From Neobacillus dielmonensis (GTDB lineage: Bacteria; Bacillota; Bacilli; Bacillales; Cytobacillaceae): a stretch of DNA of 64,000 nt. The stretch covers positions 1 through 64,000 of the forward strand of contig NZ_HG942054.1 in assembly GCF_000612665.1 (NCBI RefSeq), written 5' to 3'. Both the position numbers and the translations under genes were made by a program. The notes beneath the pieces were generated by a model. The model searched no databases. It worked only from the letters and a program-made list of their open reading frames with translations, and was not told the DNA's origin. Positions 55,188 to 62,118 of this stretch are shown in pieces. The first letter of the stretch is position 1. Each line of letters begins with the position of its first letter.

Positions 55188-55691
55188 CTAAAGATACTTT
55201 TTACGTTCTTCATCAATTAAGGAAGATAGGATTTCCCCCTCAACTTCCTCTTCTATATCCTGTACCGTTTCATTCGTCTCGTCAGGAGCTTTTCTTTTTA
55301 CCCATTTACGGATGACAAAGAACAATCCGGCTCCAGCAATGCCTATTGCTGCAAAAGGAAGAGTCCAGGCAGCTAAGCTAAAGCCGCTTTTTTCTGGGGC
55401 AGTGAGTATTTCTTCTCCATAAATGTTGACATAATAATCACGGATTTTATCTTTATCCCATCCTTTTTTCATCATATCAACTAAATCTTGCTTAAATTCT
55501 TTGGTCTCATTGCAGGTATTTGGATCACACTCAAAATGATCCTGCCCGCATCCGCAGGTACAGCGAAATTGGGAAGCCACCGCTTTGAATTCAGCAGATT
55601 TGTAATCAAATTCGGCTGCGTGTACCCGCAATAGCGGAGTTTGAAAAATGACGAACAGAATAAGGAAACCGAGATATACTTTATTCTTCAT
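55188..55691 (-). CDS. ccmH: Cytochrome c maturation protein CcmH-like
   Basis: Exported, membrane-anchored thiol protein that would resolve apocytochrome disulfides with CcmF. It has a signal peptide (residues 1-25), an ectodomain with a cysteine cluster FRCTCGCGQDHFECDPNTC near residues 44-62 in place of the proteobacterial LRCxxC, the helical FKQDLVDMMKKGWDKDKIRDYYVNIYG core, and one helix near 108-130. ATG at 55691 (167 aa) follows GAGGTGG. It starts 2 bases after ccmF ends. The Gram-positive style cysteine cluster has more thiols than usual. Confidence 0.85.
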   Translation of the reverse strand: MKNKVYLGFLILFVIFQTPLLRVHAAEFDYKSAEFKAVASQFRCTCGCGQDHFECDPNTCNETKEFKQDLVDMMKKGWDKDKIRDYYVNIYGEEILTAPEKSGFSLAAWTLPFAAIGIAGAGLFFVIRKWVKRKAPDETNETVQDIEEEVEGEILSSLIDEERKKYL

Positions 55692-55693
55692 GT

Positions 55694-57676
55694 TTATGCC
55701 ACCTCTTTGCACACCCCAGTGTACCTTGGAGTGACATTACCATATTTCCCATTCCAGATTGCAAAAAGTGCACCAATAACAATCATGAAAGAACCGACCC
55801 ATAGCCAATTCATCATTGGGTTAATTTTTACCACAAAGGTTGCTTTGCCGTCATCTTCCCATGCACTTAAAACGACATACAGGTCTTCTCTCATAGAAGA
55901 GATAATTGAGACTTCAGAGGAAGGCTGATCCCAATTTCCGTAGAATACCTTTTCAGGTTGATAGGTTCCTAGTTTTTTACCGTTTTTAAATACCGTTATA
56001 TCAGCATAAACGATATCATTGACACCTTCCTTTTTCTGATCAAGACGTTCGTAGTTGAGTCGGTAATCTTTTAATTCAATCGATCCTCCAAGCGGTACCG
56101 TTTTCATTGTCTCCAAATCATAGTTTTGTGATCCGATAATTCCCATCGCAATAAAAGCAATTCCTAAGTGAACCATATACCCGCCATACCTGCGACGATT
56201 ACGGATCATTAACCGATATAGAGCTACAAGTGGTTTTTCTTTGGTCATTTTTCTCCGCGCCTTGACACCACGGTAAAACTCCAAGAAATGAGTAATAAGT
56301 AAGAGGGCAATTACCCCATAGCCAATAACGGCCCATGCTTTATGCATACCCAAGAAGATCATTAATCCCATTGCAGCTACAGCAATTATAGCCGGCACGA
56401 GAAAGTTCTTTCTTAAATTCTTAACCGTAGATTTTTGCCAGGCTAACAAAGGACAAACCGCCATGACGAACATCATAGATAATAAAATCGGAGCTTCTAC
56501 TTTGTTAAAGAACGGCAGTCCGACTGTAACCTTGGTTCCTCTGACTGCTTCTGACACAAGTGGAAAAATGGTTCCCCAGAATGTTGCAAATGCAGCCCCA
56601 ACAAGCAAAAGATTGTTGACTAAAAAGCTGCTTTCTTTTGAGATAAGGGATTGAAACTCTCCTGCACTGCGTTTTAATAAATTGTAGCGGCTCATCAGCA
56701 CGTAGAGTGCTCCAATAACAGCAATTGCCATAAAGATTAAGAAGTAGAGACCCAAATTCGAGTTGGCGAATGCGTGTACACTTGTCAGTACACCACTTCG
56801 CACCAAGAATGTTCCAAAAAGGGTCAAAGCATATGATACAATTATTAGGCTAATATTCCACACCTTGAGCATATTTTTACGTTCTTGAATCATAACAGAA
56901 TGCAAGAAAGCAGTAGCTGTTAGCCATGGCATAAATGAGGCATTTTCAACCGCATCCCAGGACCAGTAGCCGCCCCAGCCAAGTTCAACATACGCCCATT
57001 GGCCCCCGAAAATATTTCCAAGACTTAAGAATAGCCAAGCAATAATCGTCCATCGCCTAGTCATCTTTATCCAAAAATCGTCAACATTTTTCAATATTAA
57101 CGCCGCCATTGCAAATGCGAACGGTATGGCAAGACCTACGTAACCAAGATAAAGCGTTACTGGGTGAATAATCATCCCTGGGTTTTGCAACATTGGATTC
57201 AAACCTTTACCTTCAATTGGAATTGCGTCTAGAATTGCAAATGGCTTAGAGACAAAGGCCAATATGAAGAAAAAGAATACCGCATTCGCCATTAGAATGG
57301 CAGAAATATAGGGAACCATTGGATTCCCTTTCATTTTTCTCGAGAAGGCAATCATTGCTGTGTAAAGGGTTAAGAAAAACGTCCACAATAACAGGGATCC
57401 GGAATTTCCTGCCCATAAGGCGGTAAGCTTGTAAATGATCGGCAGCTCGCTGCTTGTATAGTCTGATACATACACATATTGAAACTGCGATGTTCCCAAA
57501 AGATACAACAGTGATAGCATGGCTAAAGAAGAACATAAAAGCAGAGCAATAATTCCACCTTTTCCACTATTAACAAATTTTTGATTTTTCGTGCTGATTC
57601 CAAGAGTGATAATAAGAAGTGAGTATAACGAGATAGCTAATCCTAAATAGATTATTGCATTAGAGAATAAATACAT
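55694..57676 (-). CDS. ccmF: Cytochrome c heme lyase CcmF
   Basis: Core of the heme ligation machine, attaching heme from CcmE to CXXCH. The 660 aa polytopic protein has about 15 helices, the WWD-type motif GWGGYWSWDAVENASFMPWL near residues 234-253, and conserved histidines such as MIIHPVTLYLGYVG near residue 170 and LHSVMIQERK near 259. A large outer loop follows near residue 520 (ETMKTVPLGGSIELKDY). It lies between ccmE (25 bases upstream) and ccmH. Confidence 0.94.
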   Translation of the reverse strand: MYLFSNAIIYLGLAISLYSLLIITLGISTKNQKFVNSGKGGIIALLLCSSLAMLSLLYLLGTSQFQYVYVSDYTSSELPIIYKLTALWAGNSGSLLLWTFFLTLYTAMIAFSRKMKGNPMVPYISAILMANAVFFFFILAFVSKPFAILDAIPIEGKGLNPMLQNPGMIIHPVTLYLGYVGLAIPFAFAMAALILKNVDDFWIKMTRRWTIIAWLFLSLGNIFGGQWAYVELGWGGYWSWDAVENASFMPWLTATAFLHSVMIQERKNMLKVWNISLIIVSYALTLFGTFLVRSGVLTSVHAFANSNLGLYFLIFMAIAVIGALYVLMSRYNLLKRSAGEFQSLISKESSFLVNNLLLVGAAFATFWGTIFPLVSEAVRGTKVTVGLPFFNKVEAPILLSMMFVMAVCPLLAWQKSTVKNLRKNFLVPAIIAVAAMGLMIFLGMHKAWAVIGYGVIALLLITHFLEFYRGVKARRKMTKEKPLVALYRLMIRNRRRYGGYMVHLGIAFIAMGIIGSQNYDLETMKTVPLGGSIELKDYRLNYERLDQKKEGVNDIVYADITVFKNGKKLGTYQPEKVFYGNWDQPSSEVSIISSMREDLYVVLSAWEDDGKATFVVKINPMMNWLWVGSFMIVIGALFAIWNGKYGNVTPRYTGVCKEVA

Positions 57677-57701
57677 TTGGTCACCTTCTCAAGTTTGCCT
57701 A

Positions 57702-58154
57702 TTATTGTTCTTTCGCCGGCTGGTTTAGCTTGTCCTTATGTGTTTCAGGATCATAGTTTTTGATATTTTGACCTTCATATTTTGAAGGGCATCTTGTTTT
57801 CACTGTTTCTGCCACAAACGTATCTTTTTTAGTTGGAGCTCCCTCAAGGATGGTTATGACGCCTTCGACAAAGTTATCCGGTTTAGTGCCATGATGAATG
57901 ACATGCATCAAATTGCCTTTGTTGTCCTTCACATCAAATTGCAATTCAATTTTGTCCGGATTCCATTTAATCGAGTCCTCAATGAGTAAACCTTCTACTG
58001 TAACATAATCGTCTTGATGCTGGTCCTGAGTGGCCAAAAGCTTGTCCAACGTTAACTCCACTCCACTTGACCCTGGCGTAGCAGCCATAAGGAGGAAAAC
58101 AATGGCCCCTGCAATAATAAGCCCACCAATGACTACAAGCGTGTTTTTCTTCAT
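57702..58154 (-). CDS. ccmE: Cytochrome c heme chaperone CcmE, CxxxY variant
   Basis: Membrane-tethered OB-fold protein that holds heme covalently between CcmC and CcmF. It has an N-terminal helix (about residues 5-25), the OB strands with VIHHGTKPDNFVEG, and the heme-site segment VKTRCPSKYEG. At the position of the usual heme-binding His (HxxxY) there is Cys, giving CxxxY, as known in Desulfovibrio and archaeal 'System I*' CcmE. The ATG at 58154 (150 aa) follows AGAGGTGA; a GTG three codons upstream is less well placed. Confidence 0.9.
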   Translation of the reverse strand: MKKNTLVVIGGLIIAGAIVFLLMAATPGSSGVELTLDKLLATQDQHQDDYVTVEGLLIEDSIKWNPDKIELQFDVKDNKGNLMHVIHHGTKPDNFVEGVITILEGAPTKKDTFVAETVKTRCPSKYEGQNIKNYDPETHKDKLNQPAKEQ

Positions 58155-58169
58155 CCTGCTCACCTCTCA

Positions 58170-59225
58170 TTAAATTAACTTTTTCATCTCTTCTTCGTAC
58201 GTGTCCTGGTCAATTTTTCCTGTTAGGAGTTTTTTCCGGAGCTCCTTTTTTTCTTCCGCCCGGTCTTGCCGGCTGTCCTTTTTTATTGCTGTCGGTTTCT
58301 TCTGAGTTGGCTTGTTTGATTTTTCAGGCTTTGCAGCACTTTTGAAACTTACTTTTAATCCCAAATACACAAATATCCCGGCAATAATAATGGCGATCCC
58401 AATTATTGATGCACCGCCAATTCCAATGAGCGATTTGTTGGAATTAGAACTTTTGCTGCCTTTTGTGACCTGATCGGTAGCTGTGCCGTTCACCCCTGCA
58501 TGGTTCTCATCATCCGGAGGATTAAGTTTGCTTATCGCTTCCATTGATGATTCTGTCCCATCCTTTTTGTAGGAGAAGGTATATTTTAGCGGCTCACCCT
58601 TTTTCACATTGCTGTACTGATAAAAATAGAGATCTTCACCATAATCATCCTTGGAATTATCCTGTGCCTTTGGTTCCATTTGGATATCCTTGGAGTTCAT
58701 AGGGGCATAATAGATAATGTCTAATTGCTCAATATCAGCATTATTATTCAGTTCATATGTAAAGTTCTTGCTGTCATTTACCTCGATTGTTTGGGTATAG
58801 TACTCAATGACGTACTCATATGTTTCATTATTCTTAATAGGGTTAGATGGTTTCCAGGAAATGTTCCCCTTTTCTTTGTCAACATCGTATGGACGCTGTT
58901 CTTCAGGCTTATCCTTTTCTGGAAAATCAGCTACTAAGATCGCCTCAAAACCTTTATCGTTAGCAGGGACCGGTATTTCAATTTTCTCATTAAAATCTTG
59001 TCCACTCTTGTTTGTAATCGTTCCATATTGGCTTACTAATAAGGATGGGATGTCCCGTGATGGCCAATCCTGAGGATAGTCAAACTCCGGCATGATTTGA
59101 ACTTGCATGGATTTAAAGGGAAACTTTTCGGCCTGAAACTCAGTTTCGGCATACGCTTTTGGGGTTATAAAGCTGATTAGAAAAAAACCGATTAACAATA
59201 CTGCAAGTATCTTACTTGTACGCAT
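58170..59225 (-). CDS. Unknown exported membrane protein, first gene of the ccm operon
   Basis: Not recognised. The 351 aa product has a signal peptide (residues 1-26, ending KAYAE), an extracellular domain to about 262 rich in acidic and aromatic residues (MPEFDYPQDWPSRDIPSLLV near residue 44), a transmembrane helix (IGIGGASIIGIAIIIAGIFVYLG) and a basic cytosolic tail ending in a SHOCT-like KKLLTGKIDQDTYEEEMKKL. It is 15 bases before ccmE, with a good AGGAGGATC site. Architecture is like the gene at 53809; the two may be distant paralogues acting in apocytochrome handling or complex assembly. Confidence 0.7.
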   Translation of the reverse strand: MRTSKILAVLLIGFFLISFITPKAYAETEFQAEKFPFKSMQVQIMPEFDYPQDWPSRDIPSLLVSQYGTITNKSGQDFNEKIEIPVPANDKGFEAILVADFPEKDKPEEQRPYDVDKEKGNISWKPSNPIKNNETYEYVIEYYTQTIEVNDSKNFTYELNNNADIEQLDIIYYAPMNSKDIQMEPKAQDNSKDDYGEDLYFYQYSNVKKGEPLKYTFSYKKDGTESSMEAISKLNPPDDENHAGVNGTATDQVTKGSKSSNSNKSLIGIGGASIIGIAIIIAGIFVYLGLKVSFKSAAKPEKSNKPTQKKPTAIKKDSRQDRAEEKKELRKKLLTGKIDQDTYEEEMKKLI

Positions 59226-59255
59226 AAAGATCCTCCTTGATTTAAAAAAACGACC

Positions 59256-59400
59256 GCAAAATGTTAAAGCTTTCCACTATAGTCCTCTTTGAAATAAATA
59301 TATTATTTATGGATGCTCTACGGCGGAATCACTATTGAACATTTTGTTAAGAGGGCAAAAACGTTACGTTTTCGTCATAAAAAAACCACAAAATGTTCAA
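59256..59400. promoter_or_regulatory. Candidate control region of the ccm operon
   Basis: Holds three near-identical words: GCAAAATGTTAAA (59256-59268), ACAAAATGTTCAA on the minus strand at 59336-59348, and ACAAAATGTTCAA on the plus strand at 59388-59400. The last two are inverted around the perfect palindrome AAAACGT-T-ACGTTTT (59358-59372). The gap 59226-59445 has no gene. Regulator unknown. Confidence 0.5.
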
Positions 59401-59423
59401 AAGTCTAAATTATAATGAACAGC

Positions 59424-59461
59424 AAAAAACCCCTGTATGAACATTTCATTCAGAGGTTTTT
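59424..59461 (-). terminator. Terminator of the selenoprotein-cytochrome unit
   Basis: CCTCTG / CAGGGG stem (one G-U pair) with inner complementarity, preceded by AAAAA and followed by TTTTTT on the minus strand. It overlaps the last codons of the diheme cytochrome gene. Confidence 0.82.
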
Positions 59462-60120
59462 GGTTCGCTATGTTGTTCTAAGGATCGAATATAGGTTACA
59501 ATATCGGAGATTTCTTGTTTATTAAGTTGGCGGACTCCTTCTTGTCCCTTTAGGGATGGACCCATCCTAGTTTCTTCACGGCCATATGCTGTATCGCTCC
59601 ATATTTGGGTATCAGTTGTATATTTTAAATATTGAGGATTGGATAAGGCTGGTCCCATTTTTAGAATGCCGGCTCCTGCCTCTCCATGGCAGGAAAGGCA
59701 GTATAAGTTGTATAACTTCTCACCATCTTCCGAGCTTCCGGTTATGGTTTTAGGAATATCAAAGTTAATGTCCTCTGTCTGCCAATTTCTAATAAATACT
59801 GTAAGACTGTTTATCTCATTATCAGATAGCCTTGGGCCATATGCAGGCATAGCAGTGCTTTCCCGACCATGTTTAATATAGTTAAACAAGTCTTGGTCAG
59901 AAACATTGTTTAAAAAATGCTGGTTATTTAGAGCCGTTCCGGCATTTTTTCCTTCGCCTTTTCCCGTTTCACCATGGCAGATTAAGCAGTTTTTGTTGTA
60001 TACCTTTTCTCCAGCTGCCACTGCCTTAGAATTTTGATTATCAAAGATTCTGCTATTTCCTATTGCAAATACAATGCCGATCATAATCAAAATGTAGATT
60101 CCGAGTAAAATTTTCTTCAT
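59446..60120 (-). CDS. Diheme c-type cytochrome, membrane-anchored
   Basis: Electron carrier on the outer face of the membrane. The 224 aa protein has an N-terminal uncleaved signal anchor (about residues 4-21) and two cytochrome c domains with heme motifs CLICH (45-49) and CLSCH (141-145); likely sixth-ligand methionines are in TAMPAYGPRLSD (Met91) and TRMGPSLKG. It resembles the CcoP/SHE class of tandem cytochromes. It follows the selenoprotein gene by 10 bases and lies directly upstream of the ccm operon that would mature it. Its redox partner is not in the window. Confidence 0.88.
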   Translation of the reverse strand: MKKILLGIYILIMIGIVFAIGNSRIFDNQNSKAVAAGEKVYNKNCLICHGETGKGEGKNAGTALNNQHFLNNVSDQDLFNYIKHGRESTAMPAYGPRLSDNEINSLTVFIRNWQTEDINFDIPKTITGSSEDGEKLYNLYCLSCHGEAGAGILKMGPALSNPQYLKYTTDTQIWSDTAYGREETRMGPSLKGQEGVRQLNKQEISDIVTYIRSLEQHSEPKTSE

Positions 60121-60130
60121 GGGTTACTCC

Positions 60131-60577
60131 TTATTTTGGCTCTGGAGTTGGAGTGGGTTCCCCAAAATCTTCATATTTTTTTGTTATTAAATCATAAATT
60201 TTCGCAGGGCTTTTACCACTAAGATTCATGTCAATCGCCTCCCGGGCGATATCTACACAAACGTCTCAGGATATGCCCATAGGGTCCCATTCACTAACGG
60301 CATTGTCACCACCAAAATGGCCGATGAAGCAGTCTAAATTGCTTTTATGACCATCCGAAACACCACATCCGCAATAGCAGGGAACTTGAGCAACAACTTC
60401 CGGATAATTAGATACCATCTTATATGTCTCTTGAACTTTTTCAGGCGCATTTAAGACATAATCCGGTAGTGGTGCATGTTTTTTATCAAGTGTGACATTG
60501 GCCTTATTAGAGCTGCAGGCAGCCGCAATGAGTACAATAGCAAAACATAGTACCAATAGAGAAGAAAGTTTTTTCAT
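60131..60577 (-). CDS. PCYCF-motif lipoprotein, probable selenoprotein (in-frame TGA read as Sec104)
   Basis: Predicted lipoprotein: signal peptide with lipobox IAAAC (Cys21), then PCYCGCG at 66-72, HKSNLDCF at 77-84, and WDPMGIS ending at 103. A TGA at 60266-60268 follows, yet the same frame runs on for 44 codons to TAA with sensible sequence (DVCVDIAREAI, LSGKSPAKIYDLI). Read as selenocysteine the product is 148 aa with a UxxC motif (Sec104, Cys107). A 6-bp hairpin with GG in its loop begins 15 bases after TGA, fitting bacterial SECIS. The PCYCF family is known to include selenoproteins; function unknown, redox or metal handling inferred. Confidence 0.85.
60234..60250 (-). promoter_or_regulatory. 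Candidate bacterial SECIS hairpin
   Basis: In the mRNA AUCGCC-CGGGA-GGCGAU: a perfect 6-pair stem with a 5-base loop whose second base is G. The loop starts 22 bases after the UGA. An outer UGU/ACA pairing may extend it. These spacings fit the bSECIS model, which requires a short loop with an early G at 16-37 bases from UGA. Confidence 0.8.
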
Positions 60578-60717
60578 CAGTTAGTCACCCCTTTGCTCTA
60601 ATTTTGTTTGATTACGACTTCATTTTAGCAAATCAACTTTCCACAGGAAGTTAATAAATCTTACTATTTAGTGAAGTTTTATAAAATAATAAAAGTTAAT
60701 ACCATCCATTTGCAGAT

Positions 60718-60756
60718 AAAAAAATGCCAGAGATAAAAACATTCTATCCCCAGCAT
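60718..60756 (-). terminator. Terminator of the frameshifted membrane protein gene
   Basis: ATGCTGGGGATA / TTATCTCTGGCAT imperfect stem (with G-U pairs), followed by TTTTTTTAT on the minus strand; 9 bases after the stop codon at 60765. Confidence 0.65.
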
Positions 60757-60764
60757 ACAATCAT

Positions 60765-61261
60765 CTACATATTCATCGGATTGTGCCCGGCATTGCTGCT
60801 TGACCCTAATGCTGGATCAACCATACCAAAGATCATGGCAATATGGGAAATAATTAAAAACATCCCTACAAAAATCGCATGAATTTTCAATTTTTTCAAA
60901 GCCGATTTCTTTTTAAAGATGATTCCTAAATCTAGCAAAGCCATTCCTAGCAGGGGAACGATCCCTACAAATAAAAGGTTACAGCGACTACATCAATCCA
61001 TCCCTTCCAGTCACCATTAACACTTAAAGGAATATAGGCTGTTTTCAACAAATAGAAGAAAATCCCCGTGAAATAAATACCTCCAAAAATGGAGACGGCT
61101 TTATTTACTTTTTTTAATGTGCTATCAAGTTTGCGGGTAAAAAGTATGGCAAGTTCTGAAACAGCGATTGTTTCTGCACAGATAACCGGAATGGCCATAA
61201 AAATAATTAAGTTCCAAGGCTGGTTATCTGCCAACAGCCCCATATAATGTGTCATGTTCAT
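60765..61261 (-). pseudogene. Four-helix membrane protein gene with a 1-base frameshift
   Basis: The first frame gives 98 aa (three hydrophobic helices, from MNMTHYMGLLADNQPWNLII, ending at a TAG at 60965). The frame one base away continues without stop as LLFVGIVPLLGMALLDLGII, KIHAIFVGMFLIISHIAMIFGMVDPALG and ends NAGHNPMNM at 60765. One more T in the TTTT at about 60978-60981 would join them into about 165 aa, with a complete helix at the junction. It resembles an uncharacterised family of small membrane proteins (possibly DUF6803). Either a real mutation or a sequencing error in the T run. Confidence 0.75.
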
Positions 61262-61312
61262 TTGGTTTGCTCCCTTACAATTGGTGGTTACTCCCCTAAT
61301 GTAAGGACAAAA

Positions 61313-61334
61313 TATGCAGAAACTATGCAGAAAC
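61313..61334. repeat. Tandem 11-base repeat upstream of the membrane protein gene
   Basis: TATGCAGAAAC occurs twice in direct succession (61313-61323, 61324-61334). Between it and the gene start lies the inverted pair CCTTACA / TGTAAGG (61273-61306). Possible operator; no regulator recognised. Confidence 0.4.
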
Positions 61335-61370
61335 TTTGGATAAATTGTTAACGCTGTTTTTTAAATTAAA

Positions 61371-61490
61371 GGCTCTGTTAAATTTGGCTGTTGATTGAAG
61401 CGAAAGAAGCTCAGCGAACCCGCAGGAGTCGAGCGCATTCCGCTTCAATCAACAGAGTTAAAAAAATCAACATTATCATTTAATAGAGCA
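61371..61490 (+). repeat. Dispersed palindromic repeat, copy D
   Basis: The simplest copy, 120 bases: GGCTCTGTTAAATTTGGCTG at the left end, CGAAAGAAGCTCAGCGAACC in the core, and TCAATCAACAGAGTTAAAAA with ATTTAATAGAGC at the right end. It shares long identical stretches with copy C in the same orientation, and with it flanks the ccm island. It lies between the efp terminator and the start of the island. No ORF. Confidence 0.85.
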
Positions 61491-61504
61491 AAAATAAAAG
61501 AAAA

Positions 61505-61529
61505 ACAGGAGGCTTGGTTAGCCTCCTGT
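61505..61529 (-). terminator. Terminator of efp
   Basis: ACAGGAGGC / GCCTCCTGT perfect 9-base stem, 7-base loop, followed on the minus strand by TTTTTCTTTTATTTTT. Confidence 0.92.
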
Positions 61530-61537
61530 AAAGAAAA

Positions 61538-62095
61538 TTATGCGCGTGATACATAAGTTCCGTCTGTAGTATTAATAATTAAACGGTCTCCTTGGTTAAC
61601 AAAGAATGGAACCTGAACAACGTGTCCAGTTTCTAAGGTAGCAGGTTTTGTACCTCCAGAAGCCGTATCACCTTTAATACCTGGTTCTGTGTCAGTTACT
61701 TCCAACTCCACTGTATTTGGCAATTCTACACCTAGTGTCTCACCTTGGAACATCATGATATGAACTTCCATGTTTTCCTTTAAGAATTTCAATTCATATT
61801 CAATGCTTGCAGCTGGCAGTTCCACCTGCTCGTAAGATTCCATATCCATAAATACGTGTTGGTCACCGCTAGCATATAAATACTGCATTTTACGGTTATC
61901 AATTTGTGCCTTTTCTACTTTTTCACCCGCACGGAATGTTTTTTCTTGAATGGCACCAGTCCGAAGATTACGAAGTTTGGAACGGACGAAAGCAGCTCCC
62001 TTTCCTGGTTTTACGTGTTGGAAATCAATGACGCGCCAAATGCCGCCATCCACTTCAATGGTTAATCCAGTGCGGAAATCGTTAACTGAAATCAT
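61538..62095 (-). CDS. efp: Elongation factor P
   Basis: tRNA-mimicking factor that relieves ribosome stalling at polyproline. The 185 aa protein has the KOW-like N-terminal domain with the modified lysine position at residue 32 in [17 protein letters not shown], then two OB domains, ending with the C-terminal signature [20 protein letters not shown] after TAGGAGGATTC. It follows papA by 23 bases; in B. subtilis efp is followed by yqhV and spoIIIAA, but here an 11 kb island intervenes and yqhV is absent. Confidence 0.97.
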   Translation of the reverse strand: MISVNDFRTGLTIEVDGGIWRVIDFQHVKPGKGAAFVRSKLRNLRTGAIQEKTFRAGEKVEKAQIDNRKMQYLYASGDQHVFMDMESYEQVELPAASIEYELKFLKENMEVHIMMFQGETLGVELPNTVELEVTDTEPGIKGDTASGGTKPATLETGHVVQVPFFVNQGDRLIINTTDGTYVSRA

Positions 62096-62118
62096 GTGTA
62101 TGAATCCTCCTAAATAAA

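Noticed and set aside
60266-60577. Taking the PCYCF protein as a 103 aa product ending at TGA, or as a pseudogene
   Set aside because: Downstream 44 codons are open and protein-like, a SECIS-type hairpin follows the TGA, and the next gene is spaced from the later TAA; selenocysteine decoding explains all of this better.
60960-61000. Programmed -1 frameshifting in the membrane protein gene
   Set aside because: No canonical X XXY YYZ heptamer or downstream pseudoknot is seen; a one-base deletion in the T run is simpler.
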